DNA of 58,188 nucleotides from Micromonospora sp. HK10 (GTDB taxonomy: Bacteria > Actinomycetota > Actinomycetes > Mycobacteriales > Micromonosporaceae), in assembly GCF_000982955.1 (NCBI RefSeq), contig NZ_KQ058886.1, positions 1 through 58,188 of the forward strand, in the 5' to 3' direction. Position numbers and translations under genes: made by a program. Positions 48,183 through 58,025 of the stretch are shown here, piece after piece. Position 1 is the stretch's first letter. Every line of letters starts with the position of its first letter. Under the pieces are notes generated by a model, which ran no database searches, was not told the DNA's origin, and worked only from the letters and a program-made list of their open reading frames with translations.

Positions 48183-51100
48183 GTGCTGGTCATCCACGGG
48201 GTGTGGCTGCCCGGCGGCGGGCTCGCCGTGTGGGGCGAGGAGAGCACCCTGCCGGCCCGGGCGCCGCGCCGCCCCGGCCGCGCCCCGCGCGAGCGGCCGC
48301 ACCCGTTCGCCGCCGACCACGCCACGCTGGCCGCCGCGCTCGGTGGGCCGCCGGGCCGGCCCGCCGCCGTGCTGCTGCGCCTGCCCACCCGGGCCGGCTC
48401 GCCGCTGGACTCGCCCGAGCTGGTCCGGACCACCGTCGGGGAGCCGGTCCGCGGCCCGGTCACCCTCGCCGGCTGGCGGGTCCCGGCCCTGCGGTACGCC
48501 CCGGACGCCGCGTACGCGCTGCTCCGTGAGCTGGAGCCGGGGGACGCGGTGCCGGGGGCCGGGCTGCGCCACCTCGTCGAGCTGGCCGCGTTCGCCGCCG
48601 ACCTGGTCAGCCGCGGCCGGGTACTGCCCGCGGTCACCGACCCGTTCCCCACGACGGCCCCGGCGTGCCCGGTCAGTCCGGGCGTGCGGGGCCGGCGGCA
48701 CCTGCGTGCGGTCGACGCCTCCGACGTGGTGACCGCGCGGGCGCTGTGGCGGCCGCTGCTCACCGGCACCGACGCGGCCTGGGCCCGGTCGCTCGCCGAG
48801 GCCCTGCCGCCGGCCGCCCGCGCCGCCGTCGAGTGGACGGCGGCCCTGCCGCACGCCACCCCGGCGCCCGACACGCAGCCGCCCGCGCGGACCGGCCCGG
48901 TGCCGGACAGCGGCTCCGGGTCAGCGCCGGCCCCGGCGCCCGCACGCGCCGCCGGCGACGTCCCGGCGGCCGGTACCGCCCCGACGGAGAGCCTGCCGGC
49001 CGGGTCGGTGGGCGCGGTCGGGGCGGATGGCCTCGCCGAGCCCGCCGAGGTGCTCGCCGCCGCCCTCGACGCGCTCGCCGACGCGGCCGCCCGCGCCGCC
49101 CTCGGCGAGCTGCGGCTGCACCGGGGGATGCGTCCGGGCGGCCCGGTGCCGCGCTGGTTGGCCGCGCTGACCGGCGTGGAACGCGCCTTCACCACCGAAC
49201 CCGCCGCCCTGGATCTGCTCCGCACCGAGCTGGACGCCTGGCAGCGCGACGCCGTCGGCGGCGCGGTCCGGGCCGCGTTCCGGCTCATCGAGCCGGTGAC
49301 CGACCCGGTTGCCGAACTGGTCGAGGGCGGCGCCTGGCGGGTCGAGTTCGGCCTGCAACCGGTCGACGAGCCGGGCCTCGTGGTGGCCGCCGCGCAGGTC
49401 TGGCGGGGAGCCGCGCGGGCCCTGGCCGGCCGGGGGATCGACCCGCAGGAGACGCTCCTGGCCGAGCTGGGCCGGGCCAGCCGGCTCTGGCCCGAACTGG
49501 ACGCGGCACTGCGGACCGCCACACCGGAGGGCATGGAGCTGGACGCCGAGGGCGCGCACCGGTTCCTCCGGGAGGGCGCGCCGGTGCTGCACGCCGCCGG
49601 CTTCGGGGTTCTCCTGCCGTCCTGGTGGCGGCGGTCCTCGTCCCGCCTCGGTGCCCGGCTGCGGGCGCGTGGCCGGACCGCGCCGGGCACGGTCGCCGCC
49701 GGTGGGCTGGGACTGGACGCCCTGGTCGACTACCGCTGGGAGGTGGCCCTGGGCGACCAGCCGTTGACCGCCGACGAGCTGGCCTCGCTGGCCGAGGTGA
49801 AGTCGCCGCTGGTGCGGCTGCGGGGCCGCTGGGTGGAGCTGGACCCGCACCGCCTGGAGGCCGGGCTGCGCCTGCTCCGCTCGACCGGTGAGCTGACCGT
49901 GGCCGACCTGCTGCGGATGGGCCTGACCGGCGACGGCGACCGGACCGACGGGCTGCCGGTGCTGGAGGTGACCGCCGACGGGGCGCTGGGCGAGCTGCTG
50001 GCCGGGGAGGCGGAACGCCGGCTCACCCCCGCCGACCCGCCGCCCGGCTTCGCCGGCACGCTGCGGCCCTACCAGCGGCGTGGGCTGGCCTGGCTGGCCT
50101 TCCTCCAGTCGCTGGGGCTGGGCGGGATCCTCGCCGACGACATGGGGCTCGGCAAGACCGTGCAGCTGCTCGCCCTGCTCGCCGGGGATCCGCCGGCGGC
50201 CGGACCCACCCTGCTGGTCTGTCCGATGTCGCTGGTCGGCAACTGGCAGCGGGAGGCGGCGAGGTTCACCCCGGGGCTGCGCGTGCACGTGCACCACGGC
50301 GCGGAGCGCGCCCGGGGGGCGGAGTTCGCCGCCGCCGTGCACGCGGCCGACCTGGTCCTCACCACCTACTCGGTGGCCGCCCGGGACGCGTACGACCTGG
50401 CCGGGATCGACTGGCACCGGGTGGTGGTGGACGAGGCGCAGGCCATCAAGAACGCGGCCACCCGGCAGGCCGAGGCGGTTCGCGCGCTGCCCGCCCGGCA
50501 CCGGGTCGCGGTCACCGGTACGCCGGTGGAGAACCGGCTCGCCGACCTCTGGTCGATCATGCAGTTCGCCAACCCCGGTCTGCTCGGACCGGCCGCCACG
50601 TTCCGGAAGAAGTTCGCCGAGCCGATCGAGCGGCACGGCGATGCCGAAGTGGCCGGTCGGCTGCGCCGGATCACCGGCCCGTTCGTGCTGCGCCGGCTCA
50701 AGACCGACGCGTCGATCATCTCGGACCTGCCGGCGAAGCTGGAGATGGAGGTGCTCTGCAACCTCACCGCGGAACAGGCGGCGCTCTACCGCGCGGTGGT
50801 CGACGACATGCTCGCGAAGATCGAGTCCAGCGACGGGATGGAGCGCCGCGGCCTGGTGCTGGCCACCATGACCCGGCTCAAGCAGGTCTGCAACCACCCG
50901 GCGCAGCTGCTGCACGACGGCTCGGCCCTGGCCGGCCGCTCCGGCAAGCTGGAACGCCTCGAGGAGATCGTCGACGAGGTGCTGGCGGCGGGGGAGCGGG
51001 CCCTGCTCTTCACCCAGTACGCCGAGTTCGGCGGCATGCTGCGCGGGCACCTGTCGGCCCGGACCGGCCGGGAGGTGCTCTACCTGCACGGTGGCGTCGG

Positions 51101-51479
51101 CAAGGCCGACCGGGATGCCATGGTGACCCGGTTCCAGTCCCCGGACGGGCCGCCGCTGTTCGTCCTCTCGCTCAAGGCCGGCGGCACCGGCCTCACCCTG
51201 ACCGCGGCGAACCACGTGGTGCACGTGGACCGCTGGTGGAACCCGGCCGTGGAGGACCAGGCCACCGACCGGGCGTTCCGGATCGGCCAGCGCCGCCGGG
51301 TGCAGGTCCGCAAGTTCGTCTGCGCCGGCACGGTCGAGGAGAAGGTGGCCGCGATGATCGCGGACAAGCGCGGGCTGGCGCAGCGGGTGGTGGGCACCGG
51401 CGAGCAGTGGGTCACCGAGCTCTCCACCGACACCCTGCGCGAGCTGTTCACGCTGGAGTCCGGGGCGGTGGTCGAATGA
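48183..51479 (+). CDS. SNF2-family DNA-dependent ATPase (helicase)
   Basis: A 1098-residue protein. The first 600 residues are an actinobacterial N-terminal region with an Ala/Pro-rich linker (about 215-285) and a bacterial SNF2-associated domain ending at TPADPPPGFAGTLRPYQRRG. The ATPase core follows: DDMGLGKT (about 652-659), VVVDEAQAIKN (about 750), VTGTPVENRLADLWS, and the helicase-C end DRAFRIGQRRRVQV. It remodels protein-DNA complexes or moves on DNA. GTG 48183 follows GAGGGGGA. It is coupled to the SWIM gene by an ATGA overlap. Confidence 0.92.
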   Translation: MLVIHGVWLPGGGLAVWGEESTLPARAPRRPGRAPRERPHPFAADHATLAAALGGPPGRPAAVLLRLPTRAGSPLDSPELVRTTVGEPVRGPVTLAGWRVPALRYAPDAAYALLRELEPGDAVPGAGLRHLVELAAFAADLVSRGRVLPAVTDPFPTTAPACPVSPGVRGRRHLRAVDASDVVTARALWRPLLTGTDAAWARSLAEALPPAARAAVEWTAALPHATPAPDTQPPARTGPVPDSGSGSAPAPAPARAAGDVPAAGTAPTESLPAGSVGAVGADGLAEPAEVLAAALDALADAAARAALGELRLHRGMRPGGPVPRWLAALTGVERAFTTEPAALDLLRTELDAWQRDAVGGAVRAAFRLIEPVTDPVAELVEGGAWRVEFGLQPVDEPGLVVAAAQVWRGAARALAGRGIDPQETLLAELGRASRLWPELDAALRTATPEGMELDAEGAHRFLREGAPVLHAAGFGVLLPSWWRRSSSRLGARLRARGRTAPGTVAAGGLGLDALVDYRWEVALGDQPLTADELASLAEVKSPLVRLRGRWVELDPHRLEAGLRLLRSTGELTVADLLRMGLTGDGDRTDGLPVLEVTADGALGELLAGEAERRLTPADPPPGFAGTLRPYQRRGLAWLAFLQSLGLGGILADDMGLGKTVQLLALLAGDPPAAGPTLLVCPMSLVGNWQREAARFTPGLRVHVHHGAERARGAEFAAAVHAADLVLTTYSVAARDAYDLAGIDWHRVVVDEAQAIKNAATRQAEAVRALPARHRVAVTGTPVENRLADLWSIMQFANPGLLGPAATFRKKFAEPIERHGDAEVAGRLRRITGPFVLRRLKTDASIISDLPAKLEMEVLCNLTAEQAALYRAVVDDMLAKIESSDGMERRGLVLATMTRLKQVCNHPAQLLHDGSALAGRSGKLERLEEIVDEVLAAGERALLFTQYAEFGGMLRGHLSARTGREVLYLHGGVGKADRDAMVTRFQSPDGPPLFVLSLKAGGTGLTLTAANHVVHVDRWWNPAVEDQATDRAFRIGQRRRVQVRKFVCAGTVEEKVAAMIADKRGLAQRVVGTGEQWVTELSTDTLRELFTLESGAVVE

Positions 51480-52411
51480 GTCCCGAGCCGCCCCGGTTCG
51501 CCGACTTCGGGCCGCCCCGGCGGGTCGAGGGTGGACTCCGGGCCCGCAGCACCCGTGGCGCGATCGGCCGTTCCTGGTGGTCCCGGCGGTTCCTGGAGGT
51601 GCTGGAGTCGTTCGCGCTCGGCACCCGGCTCACCCGCGGCCGGGCGTACGCGCGCCGGGGGCAGGTGGTCCGGCTCGACGTCGCCCCCGGGCTGGTCACC
51701 GCCAGCGTGCAGGGCTCCCGGCCCGAGCCGTACCCGGTGCGGATCCGGCTCGCCGCGTACCCGGACGAGGTGTGGGAGCGGCTGGCGGCCGAGCTGGCCG
51801 GACAGGCGTTCTTCAGCGCCCGGTTGCTCGCCGGGGACCTCCCCGCCGAGTTGGAGGAGCTGTTCGCGGCGGCCGGCGCGCCACTCTTCCCGGCCCAGGT
51901 GGACGAACTCGACCAGCGCTGCGGCTGCCCCGACTTCGCGGTGCCGTGCAAACACCTGGCGGCCACCTTCTACCTGCTGGCCGAGGCGTTCGACGCCGAC
52001 CCGTTCCGGCTCCTGCACTGGCGCGGCCGGGGCCGGGCCGAGCTGCTGGAACGGCTGCGTACGCTGCGGGGCGCCGACGCCGTGGACGCCGCGCCGGACG
52101 GCCCGGCGGTGCCGGCGGGCGGACCGGCCGTCGCGGTGGACGGTCCGGCTCCCGCGGAGCTGCCCGTGGCCGGGGCGGCGCGGGTGCTGACCGGGCTGCC
52201 GGCGGTGTCGGCGGCGGACACTGTGGACCGGTTCTGGCTGTCCCCGGTGCCGCTGCCCGACCGGCCGCCCACCCTGCCGACCGGGCCGGAACTGCTGCTG
52301 CGCCAGCTCGCCCCGCCCGGCGCCGACCTCGGCGGGCCGGGTCTGGTGGAGCGGTTGCGCCGGGCGTACCGGGAATTCGGCGGGCCCGACCCGGAGACCG
52401 GGCCGCGCTGA
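51476..52411 (+). CDS. SWIM zinc-finger protein
   Basis: A 311-residue protein with a SWIM zinc finger, C-x-C-x6-C-x-H (Cys139, Cys141, Cys148, His150, in CGCPDFAVPCKH). The N-terminal SWWSRRFLEVLESFALGTRL and the C-terminal part without clear domain are typical of SWIM proteins that pair with SNF2 ATPases in actinobacteria. SWIM domains bind DNA or protein. Because the ATG overlaps the SNF2 stop, the two products are probably made together and act as a complex. The cellular role is unknown; DNA repair, transcription recycling or defence are all possible. Confidence 0.9.
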   Translation: MSPEPPRFADFGPPRRVEGGLRARSTRGAIGRSWWSRRFLEVLESFALGTRLTRGRAYARRGQVVRLDVAPGLVTASVQGSRPEPYPVRIRLAAYPDEVWERLAAELAGQAFFSARLLAGDLPAELEELFAAAGAPLFPAQVDELDQRCGCPDFAVPCKHLAATFYLLAEAFDADPFRLLHWRGRGRAELLERLRTLRGADAVDAAPDGPAVPAGGPAVAVDGPAPAELPVAGAARVLTGLPAVSAADTVDRFWLSPVPLPDRPPTLPTGPELLLRQLAPPGADLGGPGLVERLRRAYREFGGPDPETGPR

Positions 52412-52478
52412 CCCCACCTCGTCCCGGCCCCGACCGGCATCGCCGGAGCCGCCCCGGTCCCCGCCGGAGCCGGCACGG

Positions 52479-52736
52479 TTACAGCCAGCGTCGGCGGAAC
52501 CGCCACATGAGGCCGGCGTTGGCCAGCAGCACCACGGCACAGACCGCGCCGGCGAGCCGGCCGGCGAGAACGGTCATCGCCGGCAGCGAGGCCCACAGCA
52601 CGATCGTCAGCAGCATCAGGTACCGGCCACGGCGGGCCCGGGCCCGGGAATCGAGCCGGGCGAAGAAGTGCGGGTCGCTCTCCCGCAGCTGGCGGGTGAT
52701 CTGTTCGAACCTGCGCTGATCCTCTTTGCTGAGCAT
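52479..52736 (-). CDS. DUF3040-like membrane protein
   Basis: An 85-residue protein with a short charged N-terminus (MLSKEDQRRFEQITRQLRES) and two helices (LMLLTIVLWASLPAMTVLA and AGAVCAVVLLANAGLMW). This is the layout of the actinobacterial DUF3040 family, of unknown function. It is single, facing away from the DUF1800 operon; its start is 450 bp from the next gene. Confidence 0.75.
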   Translation of the reverse strand: MLSKEDQRRFEQITRQLRESDPHFFARLDSRARARRGRYLMLLTIVLWASLPAMTVLAGRLAGAVCAVVLLANAGLMWRFRRRWL

Positions 52737-53186
52737 GGCGGTGCCTTCCCCTCACGGCTTCAGCGGTTCGGCGGCATACCCGCAACGGCCGCCGGTCACG
52801 CGCCGCTGCTGCCGCTACTTTCGCCGGCCGCGCGGACCCGCGGGACCTTCCGGTCGGAGCACCTCAGCACGGGCTTATCGGTGACTTAAGTTTTGCTGTG
52901 CCCGCTAACGGCGCGCACAGCGCAGCCGGGGCCGAAAACGTTACCCGGCGGCGCGTCGCGCCCGGGTCTGCCCTGCTCCGGACGGTGGCGACCGGAACGG
53001 GGCGTACCACGCGCCGGCACCGAGGGCTGAGTGGTGCCTTAAGTGCCCTCGGGGGCGCCGACGGCGGCCCTTGAGCGGCCCGGAACCCATGGTTACTTTC
53101 CCGTAGCAACTCCTCCGGCACGTCGCCGCCCCGCCGCCCTCACCGGCCGCAGGCGCGCCGGCGCTGAAAGAAAACGGGACAGGAAC
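52737..53186 (+). other. 450-bp non-coding region upstream of DUF1800 operon
   Basis: No open frame here reads like a protein. It contains a lower-GC patch around 52885 (ACTTAAGTTTTGC) and a second around 53090. GGAAC (53082-53086) and CGTA (53102-53105) are 15 bases apart, the spacing of an ECF-sigma promoter, about 80 bases before the DUF1800 start. The length suggests a complex promoter or leader, but no known riboswitch is recognised. Confidence 0.4.
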
Positions 53187-55208
53187 ATGGCCGAGCTGAA
53201 CGTGCCGCCGCGGCGTCCCCGGGACGATCGCGGCTGGGACGGACCCCACACCCCCCGCCCGGACGGGTACCGCGACCTGGACGCCGCGTCGTACGGCGGC
53301 CCACCCGCCGGCTCCGGATACGCCGCGTACCCCAGCGCGGCCGGGCCGCAGGGCGGGCAGTGGGTCGGCCCCGACGGCTTCGCTCCCGCCGGGTACGCCC
53401 CGACCGCCAACCCCGGACTGCCCGATCTGGACGATGACGACGAGCCCCGGACGGGCCGGCGGCGTGCCCTCGTCGCGCTCGGCGGCGCCGCGGTGGTCGC
53501 CGGTGGCGCCGCCCTGGCGATGTCCCCGCAGGTGCGGGGGATCTTCGGCGGTGGCCCGCAGGCCGGCGACGCGACCGGCACGGTGGCTACCGACGGCACC
53601 GCCTCCCGCCCCAGCGGACAGCAGCCCAGCACGGTGCGCACCTACACCGAGCAGAACGAGAGCTACATGGGCTCCCGGGCCGGCGCGGCGCTGAAGCGGA
53701 ACTCGCCGTCCGGCGGCCGGCTCTACGGCAGCCCGGCCGAAGCCGCCGCGGCGACCAAGGTGACCGTGAAGACGGTGCTCGCCAAGGACCCGATCCGGCA
53801 CCTGTTGAGCCGGACCACCTTCGGTCCGACGGCGACGATGATGGCCGAGGTCAAGCGCGTCGGTATCGACGACTGGCTGCGCGGGCAGCTCCAGCCGGAG
53901 AAGATCGCCCCCACGAAGGCCGAGCTGAAGCTGGCCGAGCTGCCCTCGCTCAAGCTGAGCCCGACGCAGCTGCGCGACCAGCGGGAGCAGCTCAACGAGC
54001 GGGGGGTCGACCCGGCGCGGGAGACCGTGGACGCCACCATCGCCCGGCAGATCTGGTCCGACCGCCAGCTCTTCGAGGTGATGGTCGACTTCTGGAACGA
54101 CTTCCTGCACGTGGCCGCCGACTTCGACGGCGGCGAGAACTACCGCAACGCGTTCGACCGGGACGTCATCCGCAAGCACGCGCTGGGCAGCTACCCGGAG
54201 ATGCTGGTGGCCGCCAACAAGCACCCGGCGCTGCTGCTCTACCTGAACCAGACCGACTCCCGTAAGGACGCGGTCAACGAGAACCTGGCCCGGGAGAACC
54301 TGGAGCTGTACTCGGTCGGCGTGGACGGTGGCTACACCGAGAAGGACGTCCGGCAGGCCGCGCTGCTGCAGACCGGCCGGGGCGTCGCCGACGGGAAGTA
54401 CAAGTTCTTCCCGGAGCGGCACTACCTGGGCAAGGTGAAGATCCTCGGGTTCAGCCACGCCAACAGCTCCGCCGAGGGCGCCGACAAGGTGATCGACCAG
54501 TACATCACCTACATCGCCCTGCACCCGTCGACCGCCGGCTACGTGGCCCGCAACCTGGCCACCCGGTTCGTCTCGGACACCCCGCCGAAGTCCCTGGTGG
54601 ACCGGCTGGCCAAGGCGTACACCACCAACCGGGGGCAGATCCGGCCGGTGCTGGCCACGCTCTTCCGCTCCTCGGAGTTCTGGGCCGCGGTCGGCCAGAA
54701 GGTCCGCCGCCCGATGGAGTACCTGGTCGCCACGTACCGGGCCCTCGGGGTGGGGCCGGAGGCGTCCCCCGGTTTCCAGGGCGACGGCCGGCGCACCCCG
54801 TTCGCCCAAGGGCTGCGGCAGATCCAGGACAAGCTCCGCGAGCTGGGCCAGTACCCGATGGGCAAGCCCACCCCGGACGGGTACGCCGACGTCTACGTCG
54901 CGTGGACGTCGGCCGGGACGATGGTCGACGGCTGGAACGAGGCCGGCACCCTGATCGCGGGCGGCCGCCAGCAGTTCACCTACGTGAAGCCCGAGAAGCT
55001 GGTGGCCCGGCCGCCGGCCACCGCCGGGGCGTACCTGGACGCCCTGGCCCTGCGGCTGGTGCACCAGAAGCTGAGCGCCCGGGAGAAGGCCCTCGTCCTG
55101 GCCGTCGCCGGGGTGTCGGCCAGCACGAAGGTCGACGCCACGTTCAACGGGGCCATCGCCGCGGTCGCGCGGACGATCCTCGCGTCCCCCCAGCACCACC
55201 TCCGGTGA
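53187..55208 (+). CDS. DUF1800-family protein
   Basis: A 673-residue protein. A Gly/Pro/Tyr-rich N-terminus (about 1-85) precedes RTGRRRALVALGGAAVVAGGA, a Tat-type or signal-anchor helix (about 87-112). From residue 190 it is DUF1800: IRHLLSRTTFGPTATMMAEV at the start, FWNDFLHV in the middle, and NENLARENLELYSVGVDGGY, the strongest family motif. The function of DUF1800 is unknown; it is almost always beside DUF1501. ATG 53187 follows ACAGGAAC. Its stop overlaps a possible DUF1501 GTG start. Confidence 0.9.
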   Translation: MAELNVPPRRPRDDRGWDGPHTPRPDGYRDLDAASYGGPPAGSGYAAYPSAAGPQGGQWVGPDGFAPAGYAPTANPGLPDLDDDDEPRTGRRRALVALGGAAVVAGGAALAMSPQVRGIFGGGPQAGDATGTVATDGTASRPSGQQPSTVRTYTEQNESYMGSRAGAALKRNSPSGGRLYGSPAEAAAATKVTVKTVLAKDPIRHLLSRTTFGPTATMMAEVKRVGIDDWLRGQLQPEKIAPTKAELKLAELPSLKLSPTQLRDQREQLNERGVDPARETVDATIARQIWSDRQLFEVMVDFWNDFLHVAADFDGGENYRNAFDRDVIRKHALGSYPEMLVAANKHPALLLYLNQTDSRKDAVNENLARENLELYSVGVDGGYTEKDVRQAALLQTGRGVADGKYKFFPERHYLGKVKILGFSHANSSAEGADKVIDQYITYIALHPSTAGYVARNLATRFVSDTPPKSLVDRLAKAYTTNRGQIRPVLATLFRSSEFWAAVGQKVRRPMEYLVATYRALGVGPEASPGFQGDGRRTPFAQGLRQIQDKLRELGQYPMGKPTPDGYADVYVAWTSAGTMVDGWNEAGTLIAGGRQQFTYVKPEKLVARPPATAGAYLDALALRLVHQKLSAREKALVLAVAGVSASTKVDATFNGAIAAVARTILASPQHHLR

Positions 55209-55216
55209 GGCATTCG

Positions 55217-56596
55217 ATGGAGATGACCGTGAACCCGTACCCCCTGCACCCCGAATGCCCCGACCTGCGGCGGCTGGCCGACAACCCGGCCGAGGCGCTG
55301 CTGCGCGCCGAGGCGGACGTCGTGGCGGCCGAGAACGCCGCCGAGACGGACCGGTACCGCCGGCTGGAGGAACTGGAGGAGGCCCAGCAGGACGGCCGGG
55401 GCGTCACCCGCCGGACCTTCGTGGCCGGCGCCGCCGCCACCGCCACCGCGCTGGCCACCGCCCAGTTCGTCACCACCTCGGCGTCGTTCGCGGCGACGAA
55501 GACCGGCACGCTGATCCACGTCTTCCTCTACGGCGGGCTGGACGGGCTGAGCCTGGTCGCCCCCGCCGACGACCCGGTGCTCGGCAAGGCGCGTCCGGAC
55601 CTGCTGCTCGGCAACGACTCGCTGGCCCTCGGCCGCGGCTTCCAGCTGACCAGCGCGTTCGCTCCGCTGGAGAAGTGGCTCAAGGCCGGCCAGCTCGGCT
55701 TCGTGCCGGCGGTCTCCGACCCCCGGCTCTCCCGCAGCCACTTCCAGGCCGCGGACGCCTGCAACCTGGGCGGCCTGCCCGGCGAGACCGGCGGGCGCGG
55801 CTGGCTGGACAGCCTGGTCGACGCGCTCGGCAAGGGCACCGCGTTCCGCAGCGTCGGCATCGGCAGCACGCTGCCCCGCTCGCTGGTCGGCGTGAACGGC
55901 GCGCTCTCCCTCAACAACGTCGGCGAGCTGCGGCTCAACGGCGCCGACCGGTACCGGGCCGCGACCGAGAAGGCCATCCGTGGCCTCTTCACCGGGATCA
56001 ACCACCCGGTCGAGGAGGCGGTGATCGAGGGCATGAGCGCGCTGGCCACCGCGCAGAAGCTCGCCGCGAAGCCGTACCAGCCGGCGGACGGGGTGACGTA
56101 CCAGGGCGTCGGGAACGCCTTCAAGCAGCTCGCCCAGCTGATCAAGGGCGGGGCGAACGTCCGGGTCGCCACCGTCGGCATGGGCGGCTACGACACCCAC
56201 GAGAACCAGGGCACCCGCAACGGCGGGCAGCTCTGGCGGCGGCTCAACGAGCTGGCCGGCGCGCTGGCCGCGTTCTTCACCGACCTGGGCGACCGGTCGG
56301 CCGACGTGACGGTCATGGTGTCCAGCGAGTTCGGCCGGCGGGTCGCCTCCAACCAGGGCGGCACCGACCACGGGCACGGCGGGGTCATCACGATCCTGAG
56401 CGGCCGCAAGCTGGCCGGCTCCCTGCTCGGCGCCTGGCAGGGACTGAACGACCTGGACAGCGGTGACGTACCCGAGTACAACAACATGTTCAACGTCTAC
56501 GGTTCGGTGGCGCAGGGCCGGTTCGGTCTGACCGCCGCCCAGGTGGACAAGATCTTCCCCCGGCAGAAATTCACCCCCATGAAGCTTTACGCGTGA
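55217..56596 (+). CDS. DUF1501-family Tat-exported protein
   Basis: A 459-residue protein. Its Tat signal is in TRRTFVAGAAATATALATAQ (about residues 65-85) after a long charged leader. The mature part is DUF1501: LIHVFLYGGLDGLSLVAP, DPRLSRSHFQAADACNLGG and the C-terminal VSSEFGRRVASNQGGTDHGH with clustered His and Asp residues, as in the alkaline phosphatase/sulfatase fold. ATG 55217 is favoured by GGTGAGG; a GTG at 55205 overlaps the DUF1800 stop. The two are thus translationally linked and probably act together outside the membrane. Enzyme activity unknown. Confidence 0.9.
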   Translation: MEMTVNPYPLHPECPDLRRLADNPAEALLRAEADVVAAENAAETDRYRRLEELEEAQQDGRGVTRRTFVAGAAATATALATAQFVTTSASFAATKTGTLIHVFLYGGLDGLSLVAPADDPVLGKARPDLLLGNDSLALGRGFQLTSAFAPLEKWLKAGQLGFVPAVSDPRLSRSHFQAADACNLGGLPGETGGRGWLDSLVDALGKGTAFRSVGIGSTLPRSLVGVNGALSLNNVGELRLNGADRYRAATEKAIRGLFTGINHPVEEAVIEGMSALATAQKLAAKPYQPADGVTYQGVGNAFKQLAQLIKGGANVRVATVGMGGYDTHENQGTRNGGQLWRRLNELAGALAAFFTDLGDRSADVTVMVSSEFGRRVASNQGGTDHGHGGVITILSGRKLAGSLLGAWQGLNDLDSGDVPEYNNMFNVYGSVAQGRFGLTAAQVDKIFPRQKFTPMKLYA

Positions 56597-58011
56597 CGTA
56601 CCAGGATCTGCGCACCGCCGGCCGCCGTACCGGGGCACCCGCCCGGTACGGCGGCCCGTCGGCTGCCCCCGTACCCCCGCCCGGCCGGCCCCGGCGCGGC
56701 CCCGGCGGCCGGCGGGCGCTGGTCGCGCTCTTCTGGCTGGGTCTGGTCGCCGCGGTCGCGCCGTGGTGGCTGGACACCCCGGCCGGCTCCCTGGCCGGCA
56801 CCGCCGCCGTGCTCACCGCCGCCGGCCAGATCACCGGCCTGATCGCCGGCTACCTGCTGCTGGTCCAGGTGCTGATGATGAGCCGGCTCGGCGTGCTGGA
56901 ACGCTGGCTCGGCGGGGAGCGGCTGCCCCGGGCGCACCGGGACATCGGCGCGACCCTGCTGGTGGCGGTCCTGGCGCACCTGTCCCTGCTGGTGGTCGGC
57001 TACGCCGGCCGGCAGCGCAACTCGGTCCTCGGTCAGGTCGGCGCGCTGCTCACCGGGTACGAGGACATGGTCTCCGCGTTCGCCGCCGCCGGGATCCTGG
57101 TGGTGGTCGGCTGCACCGCCGTCCGGGGCATCCGCCGGCGCCTGCCCTACGAACTCTGGTACCACCTGCACCTGACCAGCTACCTGGCGCTGCTGCTCGG
57201 CTACGGCCACCAGTTCAGCAACGGCGCGCAGCTCTACGAGCCCGGCCCGGTCCGGACCGGGTGGGTCGCCGCCTACCTGCTGGTCGTGGCCGCCCTGGTC
57301 TGGGGCCGGGTGCTCGCCCCGCTGCACTTCAACCTGCGGCACCGGCTGCGGGTCGCGGACGTGGTGGCGGAGAGCCCGGACACCATCTCGATCTACCTGA
57401 CCGGGCACCGGCTCAACCAGATCGACCTGCTCGGCGGGCAGTACTTCCGGTGGCGCTTCCTCAACGCCGGCGGTTGGTGGCAGTCGCACCCGTTCTCGGT
57501 CTCCGCGGCCGCCAACGGCCGGTGGCTGCGGCTCACCGTCAAGGTCGTCGGCTCGCACACCGCCGACCTGCGGGACCTGACCCCGGGCACCCGGGTCTGG
57601 GCCGAGGGCCCGTCCGGCACCGTGACGGCGGCGCACCGGACCCGGGAGCGGGCCCTGCTGATCGCCGGCGGCAGCGGCATCGCGCCGCTGCGGGCCATGC
57701 TGGAGGAACTGCCGCCCGGCGCGGCCCTGATCTACCGCGCCCGCACCCCCGCCGACGTGCTCATGCAGCGGGAACTGGACTGGCTCGCCGAGGCCCGGGG
57801 GACCGCCATCTGGTACGTGGTCGGCTCCCGAGACGACCCCGGCCCGCGCCAGGTGATGAGCCCGGACGGGCTGCGCCGGCTGGTGCCGGACCTGACCCGC
57901 CGGGACGTCTACCTGTGCGGACCGGACGGGCTGGTCGAGCAGGCCGTCCGGGTGCTGCGCCGGGCCGGCGTACCGCGCCGGCAGATCCACCTCGCCACCT
58001 TCGAGCTGTAG
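56593..58011 (+). CDS. ferric-reductase-like membrane flavoprotein oxidoreductase
   Basis: A 472-residue protein with a membrane half of about six helices (residues 30-230), carrying histidines in AHRDIGATLLVAVLAHLSLL and YELWYHLHLTSYLALLLGYGH, typical haem ligands of ferric-reductase domains. The soluble half binds FAD (WQSHPFSVSAAANG) and NAD(P)H (LLIAGGSGIAPLRAML, then DVYLCGPDGLV). It moves electrons from cytoplasmic NAD(P)H through flavin and haem to the outer face. The GTG at 56593 overlaps the DUF1501 stop (GTGA), so it belongs to the same operon. The acceptor is unknown. Confidence 0.93.
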   Translation: MTYQDLRTAGRRTGAPARYGGPSAAPVPPPGRPRRGPGGRRALVALFWLGLVAAVAPWWLDTPAGSLAGTAAVLTAAGQITGLIAGYLLLVQVLMMSRLGVLERWLGGERLPRAHRDIGATLLVAVLAHLSLLVVGYAGRQRNSVLGQVGALLTGYEDMVSAFAAAGILVVVGCTAVRGIRRRLPYELWYHLHLTSYLALLLGYGHQFSNGAQLYEPGPVRTGWVAAYLLVVAALVWGRVLAPLHFNLRHRLRVADVVAESPDTISIYLTGHRLNQIDLLGGQYFRWRFLNAGGWWQSHPFSVSAAANGRWLRLTVKVVGSHTADLRDLTPGTRVWAEGPSGTVTAAHRTRERALLIAGGSGIAPLRAMLEELPPGAALIYRARTPADVLMQRELDWLAEARGTAIWYVVGSRDDPGPRQVMSPDGLRRLVPDLTRRDVYLCGPDGLVEQAVRVLRRAGVPRRQIHLATFEL

Positions 58012-58025
58012 GAAGGCCGTCACCC

